Source of the DNA: Diplonema japonicum
Taxonomy: Eukaryota; Euglenozoa; Diplonemea; Diplonemida; Diplonemidae
Length of the DNA stretch: 64,000 bases
Assembly: GCA_964019335.1 (NCBI GenBank)
Contig: OZ025750.1
Location: 62,001 to 126,000 of the forward strand
Direction of reading: 5' to 3'
Translations under genes and position numbers: made by a program
In this document: positions 57,299-64,000 of the stretch, piece by piece
Numbering within the stretch: position 1 is the first letter of the stretch
Layout of the letters: each line of letters opens with the position of its first letter
Notes under the pieces: generated by a model
What the model saw: the letters and a program-made list of their open reading frames with translations, nothing else
Databases searched by the model: none
What the model was told of the DNA's origin: nothing

Positions 57299-59686
57299 AT
57301 GTGTTACCCTCGCACCCTTTTCGTAATAATATTCCTGGCGACACAATACCTACAGTGCACAAAGGCGCAAACAGTTGTAGGGAGGTATGCAGGGGGCTTC
57401 GCCACCCAGTACGCCCTCCACCCCGATGGCGACATCGTGTACATAGCTGACGGCCCTCATGGAGTAGCAGTGGTGGATGTCAGCAGAGTCCCAAACGCTT
57501 CCAACCCGGGAAATGCAGCCATCTTGAAGGGAAATATACTGGGCATCGACGCGCAGGCCATTGCCTACGACAGCGATGCCTTGTACATTGTAGGCAGCGC
57601 TGCTGTTCTGTACAAGTATGACGTATCCACAAAGACAGCCCCTGTGAAGATGGGGGAATCCGCACCAGACCAGAAGGGTTTTGCAAGTGCAGTCACACTG
57701 CTCCCCGGGGGTACCCGGGCCTACACGTGCCATGAAGGAGGTATATCTGAGTACGATGTGACAGGGGCTACACCGGTGTACATCGCCAACACCATCACAC
57801 CCCCAAAGTGCTACAACTTAGCTATCAACGCCGCCCACAGGCGGTTGTACGCATTGGTTCAAGACTCTGCTGTGGACTTCATCGACATGTACCCCATAGG
57901 GCCTGTCGACGAGATTGTTGCCGTGGGTGCTTACAACGACCTCCCCGACCCTGGGGTCTCGCTGTCGGTTTCGTCCGACGGGGCAACATGCTTCGTGACA
58001 ACCAGCTCCAATGCCTTCTTCATGCTGCTATGCAACGAAACCGGGACTTCGGTGTGGACGGAGGTCAACACAACGCATCAAGGACTTGCCGGCATCGCAC
58101 GCTTCGACCCTGGCGATCGTACCTTCGCAACTACTGGAGACGGGCAGGTTGTTGTTTACGACATGAAGCCTTCCACCGACTATATTGGGTACTCTAGCGG
58201 GGCGGTCATTGGCGGTGTTGGACAGAAGGGTGTCGGCCTGCACGGCACACACCTCTACATGTGCATGGGGAATTACGGGCTTGTTATTGTTGATGTTTCT
58301 GCCCAGATGACGCCGCCTCAAGCCACTCCTTTCCCCTCGACGCCTGCACCCGACACACATCCACCGGTGACGCTAGCTCCGGATACCTTGCCTCCTGGCA
58401 CATTGCCTCCTTCGACAGGTGCTCCAGACACTCCAGCGCCTTCCACTGCTGTGCCAATTCGATCAGATGCTCCCAGAGCTGTGGCGCTTTCTTCTTCTCC
58501 TGCCACCTTTGCGCCGCTGACAGCAACGCCGACAGCAGCTCCTGGGACAGAGGCCCCAGCAGTGGTGAAGGAGGAGCAGATCAACACAGCAGGGTCGGTG
58601 GCAGCAGTCACATCTGTTGCAGCGGCCGGTGCAGCGGCAGGGGCAGCAACACGTCTCGTTGTCGTGAGCCAAGGGTGTCTCTTGAACGGGAAGCAGAAGC
58701 TCCCTCGTGCACTGCACCCCACACAGATGGAGGTGTGGGGGTCTGAAACCGCGGGAATGGTGATCGGGAACTTCGCCATCATCGCCGGGTTCACTGCCCT
58801 GTGCTTTGTGGTGCTGCAGGTGGCCTCTCGTTGGGGTTTGGCTGTGTTGCCGAAGTTGTTGAAGAACCTCGACACCCAAGGCCTTCTTCGCTTCCCCTCC
58901 GCACCTCTGTTCGTGTTCCAGCTTCTGTACCAAGGGACCACACTCGGGTCGATCCACCTCCTCGCGCAGCCACCACACACAGGGGGCTTCCTTGTTGGGG
59001 CAGTGTCGATGTGTGTGTGCATCGCTGTTCCACTTTATGTGTTCCGTGTGATGACACGCGACGTCCCTTGGACAGGGGTGTACATGCCGGAGACAGACTG
59101 TGGGCAGGTTCGGGCCCTGTTCCTTGGCCCCGGTGAGTGGGTCTCAACGACCCCCATGAACCACTGGATAAACAGGTACGGGTCGGTGGTGCGGACCTAC
59201 AGGCAGGAGGCGGCATGGTTCTCCATCATCGAGTTCTCGGCGAGTCTTGCGATATCGGGGATACAGGCGGCGGAGACAGACACGTACACAGGGTGCGGGC
59301 ACAAGAAGGTCTTCACGGCTATCATCTTCTTCATAATGTTGGCTGTGGAGGCGGTGGTGTGGCCTCATGCAAGGCCAAGGGATAATGCGACAGACTTCAC
59401 GATGCTCGGGGTGCAAGGGACAGCGATGCTCCTGATGTCAGTGGGGTACTATGAGGGGACGACTGTTCATTGGACTTTCGATGTGGCTTCGGACCTTCTA
59501 ATGGCGTCTGTGGTGGTGCTTCTTGTGAAGGTTGCGATGGATCTGTGCAGCGAAGGGTACATCTTCTTCTCGGGGAGGCGGCAGGCTCTACAAGATTCTA
59601 CGTTTTCGTGCAATACGCCTTACTTGTCATCTTTCTCTTTCAGCAACCTTTCAGCCACCTGTGACACCCTTGATATTGAACTTTGA
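57299..59686 (+). CDS. Surface protein, LVIVD propeller / Thr-Pro stalk / 7-TM, member 6
   Basis: 795 residues from the ATG at 57299. The open frame extends upstream only to a TTG and only through Lys-rich low-complexity sequence, so it is not used. Signal peptide ending CTKAQ; the propeller runs to about 335 with YALHPDGDIVYIADGPHGVAVVDV and VGSAAVLYKYD. The stalk is the shortest, about 85 residues, with few regular repeats. The membrane module is almost identical to member 5 up to the fourth helix, then switches to a member 2-like version (IIFFIMLAVEAVVWPHARP, FDVASDLLMASVVV). The tail is short and private (SSFSFSNLSATCDTLDIEL). Confidence 0.85.
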   Translation: MCYPRTLFVIIFLATQYLQCTKAQTVVGRYAGGFATQYALHPDGDIVYIADGPHGVAVVDVSRVPNASNPGNAAILKGNILGIDAQAIAYDSDALYIVGSAAVLYKYDVSTKTAPVKMGESAPDQKGFASAVTLLPGGTRAYTCHEGGISEYDVTGATPVYIANTITPPKCYNLAINAAHRRLYALVQDSAVDFIDMYPIGPVDEIVAVGAYNDLPDPGVSLSVSSDGATCFVTTSSNAFFMLLCNETGTSVWTEVNTTHQGLAGIARFDPGDRTFATTGDGQVVVYDMKPSTDYIGYSSGAVIGGVGQKGVGLHGTHLYMCMGNYGLVIVDVSAQMTPPQATPFPSTPAPDTHPPVTLAPDTLPPGTLPPSTGAPDTPAPSTAVPIRSDAPRAVALSSSPATFAPLTATPTAAPGTEAPAVVKEEQINTAGSVAAVTSVAAAGAAAGAATRLVVVSQGCLLNGKQKLPRALHPTQMEVWGSETAGMVIGNFAIIAGFTALCFVVLQVASRWGLAVLPKLLKNLDTQGLLRFPSAPLFVFQLLYQGTTLGSIHLLAQPPHTGGFLVGAVSMCVCIAVPLYVFRVMTRDVPWTGVYMPETDCGQVRALFLGPGEWVSTTPMNHWINRYGSVVRTYRQEAAWFSIIEFSASLAISGIQAAETDTYTGCGHKKVFTAIIFFIMLAVEAVVWPHARPRDNATDFTMLGVQGTAMLLMSVGYYEGTTVHWTFDVASDLLMASVVVLLVKVAMDLCSEGYIFFSGRRQALQDSTFSCNTPYLSSFSFSNLSATCDTLDIEL

Positions 59687-60258
59687 TGCCTTTCTGTTTC
59701 CCTTTTCTTTTCTTTTTTATTTTTTTCTTTGGCCAGAGGCCGTCCGCTGTGCCAAAGCAAGAAAAGTAGGGTGCAGTATTCTCATTTTTATTATAAGTAT
59801 TTAAATCTTTTTTTTTTTTTTTTTTTTTTTTTTGCGACTAATTAATTTCTTGTTAAAACACTACAATTGTTGAAAGAATAATGAGTAAATTCATATATTA
59901 TATATTAGATAGAATAACGCCCGTCGACATCAACATAGTGTGCCAAACTAGTTTTCTTTTTTTTTTTTTTTTTTTTTTTTTTCATACAGTTCCTACGGTA
60001 CCACACGGATGTGCATTTGGGATCGATGTTTGTGGGACCCACCAGTGTCCATTTGGATTGGACAAAGAAGGGAAATAAAACGGTGACATTAAGGCCAACC
60101 ACAGCCTGCCTCAATGAGACATTTCTATTACTGTTGACACCACCACATCCAAAATCTTTTTCGGTTTTATTTTTTAAAGCCCGGTGGTCTGATAGAATGA
60201 ACTGTATCAACCTATTTCTACACTCTCCCCCCCCCTTTTTTTTGTTTCTTTTTTTTTG

Positions 60259-60372
60259 TCTTAACAATATTATTGTCGAGACTAAAAACTAGTTTGATGG
60301 CAGCGTAATGAGCTAATTTTATTAGGTAAAACTCCGCTCGTGCGACACAAACAAATGAAGCGTCAAACTAGT
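60259..60372 (+). repeat. MITE-like element, ACTAGT family, copy 3
   Basis: TTAACAATATTATTGTCGAG, AAAACTAGTTTGATGGC, AGCGTAATGAGC, CTCCGCTCGTGCGACACAAA, CGTCAAACTAGTTTT. Full length; followed by poly-T as in copy 1. Confidence 0.7.
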
Positions 60373-60464
60373 TTTTTTTTTTTTTTTTGTTTTGTTTCTT
60401 ATTTCACGATATTGAAAGATATTTGTTTTTTTTTTTTTTTTTTTTTTTTTCTTTCTTTTTTTAA

Positions 60465-60885
60465 TTTCACTCTTCGTCATTTTCTTCACTCACTAGTGGC
60501 CTCATAATTTAACGCGAAATGGCCATTATTTAACTAGTTAAGTCGTGGGATTTTGGAGTGGAAAAATAGGTGTCATCGTGGAAGAAGAAATGTCCCAGCC
60601 CCTTGAAGATTCTTTTTGGGGATGGTATTTTGACTATTTTCGGCCCTTAAAAGTGGGAATGCCACGGCGAAATAGGCTGGCCTGCGTGAAAAGAAGAGCA
60701 GTGAAAGCAGTGAATGGTGAGTGACTCAAAATGACGAAGAGTGAAATAAAAACTACTTACTTGCTGCCAAATGAGCCATTATTTAACACTCGTTACTGTT
60801 CCTTTGCACGAGGGCCCGCAGCAAGAAATTCGGCAAACTCGAGTTAAATAATGACTCATTATTTGTTGGCAATAAATAGTTATTA
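60465..60885 (-). mobile_element. ATTTCAC-family element with terminal hairpin, copy 3
   Basis: Reverse orientation of 52505-52957. It opens AATTTCACTCTTCGTCATTT, contains ACTTTTAAGGG-type inner sequence in reverse, then GACGAAGAGTGAAATAAAA near 60733-60751, followed by the hairpin 60758-60880 (TTGCTGCCAAATGAGCCATT pairs with AATGACTCATTATTTGTTGGCAA, written here only in part). Confidence 0.65.
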
Positions 60886-60989
60886 TTATTTTTTTTTTTT
60901 TTAAAGCTGGGACCAAGCCACCCTAGCCAAGTCGAAGGAGTAGTTTCGACACTGTGGCTGTATACAAACAAGCTATGGCCATAGTGGCA

Positions 60990-61040
60990 AGGGACCTACG
61001 CAGGGTGGGCGTCTCACAAAGATTACTTTCAGATATTTCT
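60990..61040 (+). mobile_element. LINE 3'-tail fragment
   Basis: GGGTGGGCGTCTCACAAAGA then TTACTTTCAGATATTTC; the first part is identical to the tail at 24816-24836. No coding part retained. Confidence 0.45.
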
Positions 61041-61222
61041 TAAATTTAGTTTGTTTCCTTCCTCCGTTCTATATTATTCCCCCCCCCCTTTTTTTTCTTC
61101 TTCTTTTCTTGGGTGTTGTAATGATTACCTACCTTCCCAGATGACCTTTCAAAACAGAACATGTTTAAGTTTTTTTTTTTTTTTTTTTTTTTTCCCATTT
61201 CTTTGATTTCGTTTCCCAAGCT

Positions 61223-61255
<33 letters not shown>

Positions 61256-61344
61256 AAGATGAAGTTTTAAGTCATCACCTCGGGCTGATCGAACCCCAGA
61301 CTATATTTCTTACTGGGGGCCCGCCCCGGGTTTGCAAAAAAACG

Positions 61345-61767
61345 GTAACGAGAGTTAAATAATGGCTCATTTGGCGGCAAGTAAGTAGTTTTTATTTCAC
61401 TCTTCGTCATTTGAGTCACTCACTCTTCACTGCTTTCACTGCTGTTTTTTTTTCACGCAGGTCAGCTTTTTGGGGATTTTCCTAAGGTAATACAGGGTAG
61501 CTATTTCGCCGTGGCATTTAAAGGGGAAGTAAGGCACTTATTCCCACTTTTAAGGGCTGGAATGGCCTCAGATGGCCAAAAATAGTCAAAATACCCCCAC
61601 CCCAAAAAGGTTTTTCAAGGGGTTGGGTGCATTTTTTCCACGGTGAGGCTCGTTTTTCCGCTCTATTACTTCACGGAAAACAGGCCATTATTTCACCGTG
61701 AAGTAATGAGATTTAGCGTGAAGTAATGGGCCCCCCAGTGCGTGAAGTAATTTCTGAAGAGTGAAAT
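61345..61767 (+). mobile_element. ATTTCAC-family element, copy 4
   Basis: Starts at the right half of the hairpin (GGTAACGAGAGTTAAATAAT, GGCTCATTTGGCGGCAAGTA), then TTTTTATTTCACTCTTCGTC and a body like copy 2. It finishes with the copy 1 right end (CTATTACTTCACGGAAAACA to GAAGAGTGAAATAAAA). It thus links copies 1 and 2 into one family. Confidence 0.65.
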
Positions 61768-61800
61768 AAAAAAAAAAAACTCGACTCATTTTTTTTTCTC

Positions 61801-61839
<39 letters not shown>

Positions 61840-61840
<1 letters not shown>

Positions 61841-61925
61841 TGGGCCGTTGCAAACCACTTCGTTTCCTGCAGGTAGTGAAAGAGATACAAAAGGGGGCGT
61901 CTCACCAAGACCTCCTTTAATCTCT
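61840..61925 (+). mobile_element. GGGCCGTTGC repeat joined to a LINE 3' tail
   Basis: GTGGGCCGTTGCAAACCACT, TCGTTTCCTGCAGGTAGTGA, then AAAGGGGGCGTCTCACCAAG and CCTCCTTTAATCTC. The second half matches the retroelement tail after its stop codon (GCAGGTAG..., GGGGGCGTCTCAC). This suggests that the GGGCCGTTGC repeat belongs to the same or a related element. Confidence 0.5.
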
Positions 61926-62013
61926 TAAGGAAAAGAAAGTAGCGGAAGAATACCACTGTCCGGCTGCCTTTCTTTTTCTTGCTCTTATCTTGGTTTCAAT
62001 TTCTTTCTTTTTT

Positions 62014-62091
62014 TGGAGAAGGTTTTTGTAAACTCGAAACACGTGGCCAACGTTCCCCTTTTGTTTAGACAAGTCGAAAACTCGTTCTTGC
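62014..62091 (-). repeat. 80-bp repeat, copy 4 (reverse)
   Basis: Reverse complement of 47781-47860 and 48479-48572: GGAGAAGGTTTTTGTAAACT, GAAACACGTGGCCAACGTTC, CCCTTTTGTTTAGACAAGTC, ACTCGTTCTTG, followed by poly-A where the forward copies have poly-T before them. Confidence 0.65.
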
Positions 62092-62136
62092 AAAAAAAAA
62101 AAAAAAAAAAACTCTTTTCAACAATGGATAATAACT

Positions 62137-62345
62137 ATTTATTTAGTGAAAATAAGATCGTATGATTTTCACGCGTGGTGGCAGTGGTTTAACGAGTGGG
62201 TAGATGACTTTACGAGCGAAGCGAGTGCAGTCATGAATGTCTACTTCACGAGCGAAGCGAGTGAAGTAACATCAACGAGTTAAACATGCCACCACAAGTG
62301 AAAATCGGATCTATTTTCACTGAATCCGTAGGGTGGTCCTCGAGT
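62137..62345. repeat. Fold-back repeat with GAGCGAAGCGAGTG motifs
   Basis: The outer arms GTGAAAATAAGATCG... and ...CGGATCTATTTTCAC are inverted, as are GTGGTGGCAGTGGTTTAACG and GTTAAACATGCCACCAC. Near the centre, ACGAGCGAAGCGAGTG occurs twice as a direct repeat (about 62210 and 62250). The structure suggests a large cruciform or a MITE. Confidence 0.55.
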
Positions 62346-62623
62346 GGGATTTGCCCTTAAACATCGCCTTTAACGTCAGTCAGATTTGAAAGGGTGGGGC
62401 ATTACAGGTTACAAGTTACAAGTTAAAATTTTACTGGGGGTGCTTATGGTTGATATTGATTGTCAAGGCATATGTGTGGTGCGGGCTGTGTGTCCATGAG
62501 TGCTGACAGGACCTCGGTCTGGACCTGTGGGGCTGCTGCCTGGGTTGCTGAGGTTGCCCCACTAGCAGCTGTCACCGCTGCTGGCTAGCCCACCTCTCTC
62601 CCCTTCTGTTGAGAGACGTAAAA

Positions 62624-62696
62624 AGTGAGATTCCCAGATTCGAACCGGGGTTTCCAAAACAAGGGGCCTGTGTGGTAACCACTTAGGTGATTTCTT
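62624..62696 (-). tRNA. tRNA-like segment (pseudogene or SINE head)
   Basis: On the minus strand it has an A-box-like CACCTAAGTGGTTACCAC and, at the usual distance, a T-arm CCCGG-TTCGAAT-CTGGG with the B-box GGTTCGAATC, then a T run after the end. I cannot pair a good acceptor or anticodon stem, so it is probably a decayed tRNA or a tRNA-derived repeat. Confidence 0.35.
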
Positions 62697-63254
62697 TTCC
62701 GTGTTTGCGCCCCCAACCCCTGGCTGTGCAGTGAAAATAGGGCAAGCGTGAATATAAAGTACTTTATATTCACTCATAAAGTAATTTTCATTTCTGCCTG
62801 TTTTCTTCCTAAAACAATGTCTGAAATCTGCAATGAAAATAAAGTGAAGCGTGAAATAATGTGAAATATTATATTCACTCCCACCCTTGAAAATCTGACT
62901 GGAGTTAAATAAAAAAAAAAAACAAAAACAAAAACCAATACACATTATTCCTGACTCTCTCTTTATTGAGAATTAAGAAACTTCTTATTTACCCATTTCT
63001 TTTTTTGTGGTCGGGAAAAGTTCTCTCCAACCTGCTGGGACGCTAGTAGGAGCCATTGAAGGGTGCCTCTCGCCTGAAGAGGACAGCACCTGGAGGAGTC
63101 GCTAGATATGTCCGAACTAAGAGATACCTAGTACTGACCATACTTGTTCGCTTTTTTTTTTTTTTTTTCCCCCACTTGCAATATCATTTCAGATACCCCC
63201 TTCCCCTTTTTCTTGCATGTTAATTTGAATTTTTTTTTTTTTTTTTTTTTTTTT

Positions 63255-63294
63255 GGTGGGCCGTTGCTAACCACTTCGTTCCTATCATAGTGAT

Positions 63295-63296
<2 letters not shown>
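63255..63296 (+). repeat. GGGCCGTTGC repeat, copy 3
   Basis: TGGGCCGTTGCTAACCACTT, CGTTCCTATCATAGTGATTC followed by poly-T; near-identical to 30472-30517. Confidence 0.65.
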
Positions 63297-63326
<30 letters not shown>

Positions 63327-63419
63327 CCTTTGGCTCTCTCGCTTTTTCTCTTTTTTTTTTTTTTATTTACTTTCTTATTGACCTTTGGCTACCCAACCCT
63401 ACTCCCTTTTTTTTTTGGC

Positions 63420-63632
63420 GACCTGACACTCATAAGGAAAAAGGCAAGACAGCTGCATGGCCTGCTGGTGAGGCTGCAGGAGGGCTGGCAGGATAAGGAG
63501 GAAGGTCAGGGGAGAGCCATACCGGCGGAGCAACGGCGGAACCACGGTCTGAAGACCATAGGGGGGAGAAAGATCTTGGGCTCGGACAGAAGACCGCTGC
63601 ACGTCTCGGCGTTCCTTCCAGCTGGACGATAA
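63420..63632 (+). mobile_element. Diverged LINE C-terminal fragment, copy C
   Basis: Encodes KARQLHGLLVRLQEGWQD, then GRAIPAEQRR and GLKTIGGRKILGSDRRPLHV, matching in order KARRLHGLMKKIW, GRRAFPAEP and RSIGRTKAVIGWNRRAIF of copy A. Truncated at the 5' side, diverged, and ends about 35 bp before surface gene 7. Its last bases (GTTCCTTCCAG, AG at 63620-63621) look like the acceptor for that gene. Confidence 0.6.
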
Positions 63633-63666
63633 GAAAACAAAGGAATCACAACAGAAAAAGAATAAC

Positions 63667-64000
63667 ATGCACCGCAACCCACCCCTCTGTGTGGCCCACA
63701 TAACAATATTCCTGATAGCACAATATCTGCTAGGCAGCACAGCACAAACTGTGATAGGAAAGTACGCCGCCCAAGAGGCCATTCAGTACGCCCTCCACCC
63801 CGATGGCGACACCGTGTACATAGCTGATGGCTACAACGGAGTCAAAATCGTGGATGTGACCAACATCCCGAACTCTGTAAACCCAGACACAGCAACAAAA
63901 CTGCTCAACACAATATCGGGCATCGACGCGCAGGCCATTGCCTACGACAGCGATGCCTTGTACATTGTAGGCAGCGCTGCTGTTCTGTACAAGTATGACG
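63667..64000 (+). CDS. Surface protein, LVIVD propeller family, member 7 (cut by window end)
   Basis: The first 111 residues only. It has a signal peptide ending GSTAQ, then TVIGKYAAQEAIQYALHPDG, DTVYIADGYNGVKIVDVTN, and a second blade with VGSAAVLYKYD. The DNA from about 63918 to 64000 (GGGCATCGACGCGCAGGCC onward) is identical to member 6 (57541 onward), while the part before it is closer to member 4 (DGDTVYIADG). The start is the first ATG and gives the signal peptide. Stalk and membrane parts lie outside the window. Confidence 0.8.
   Translation, partial: MHRNPPLCVAHITIFLIAQYLLGSTAQTVIGKYAAQEAIQYALHPDGDTVYIADGYNGVKIVDVTNIPNSVNPDTATKLLNTISGIDAQAIAYDSDALYIVGSAAVLYKYD

Larger units (their letters stand above)
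59687..63666 (+). other. 4-kb spacer of repeats before the last surface gene
   Basis: No host gene supported. Listed separately: ACTAGT element 60259-60372 (a solo end CAAACTAGTTTT lies at 59943-59955), ATTTCAC elements 60465-60885 and 61345-61767, LINE tails at about 60995-61040 and 61866-61925, the 80-bp repeat in reverse, a fold-back at 62137-62345, a tRNA-like segment, and a LINE fragment at 63420-63632. 62346-62620 and 62900-63240 are otherwise unrecognised; 63015-63120 is GC-richer and could fold. Confidence 0.5.

Overview
This is a eukaryotic nuclear window from a protist. The long genes have no visible introns. All convincing protein genes lie on the + strand, separated by AT-rich spacers full of homopolymer runs (poly-T up to about 40, plus poly-A, poly-C and poly-G). 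Most start codons are preceded by a pyrimidine tract and an AG. At 34.85-35.12 kb there is a minus-strand piece of the 5' end of an 18S rRNA. From memory its sequence looks more like Euglenozoa (kinetoplastid or diplonemid type) than like standard eukaryotic 18S. One-direction intronless gene arrays with pyrimidine-AG leaders fit that group, where mRNAs are trans-spliced. I therefore infer a free-living euglenozoan, possibly a diplonemid, but this is not proven.

Layout. 0-0.65 kb: decayed pogo-like DDE transposase. 1.3-16.6 kb: two paralogous giant NLR-like STAND NTPases (N-terminal cassette, helical region, coiled coil, NACHT-type P-loop NTPase, pentapeptide repeats, WD40-like propeller). 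The second carries an extra insert that looks like an OTU deubiquitinase fold whose catalytic Cys and His are replaced. 18.2-21.5 kb: a type I membrane protein with about nine Cys-rich modules. 21.9-24.9 kb: LINE-type retrotransposon remains. 25.2-64 kb: six complete genes and one cut-off gene of a surface-protein family (signal peptide, LVIVD-like beta-propeller, Thr/Pro stalk of very variable length, about seven transmembrane helices, variable tail). An ankyrin gene lies just before the third of these genes and a ubiquitin-like/ankyrin fusion just before the fourth.

The spacers hold several families of short inverted-repeat elements (MITE-like and fold-back), fragments of one LINE lineage that often sit just upstream of surface genes, and the rRNA fragment. 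Nearly identical blocks shared between paralogs in a mosaic pattern point to frequent gene conversion or unequal exchange.

Working together (inference): the window looks like a locus of recognition and surface genes. It combines intracellular NLR-like sensors, ubiquitin-linked and ankyrin adaptors, and a diversifying family of cell-surface receptors or adhesins. The most notable single observation is the NLR-like protein with an integrated, catalytically dead OTU-like domain, which resembles an integrated decoy.
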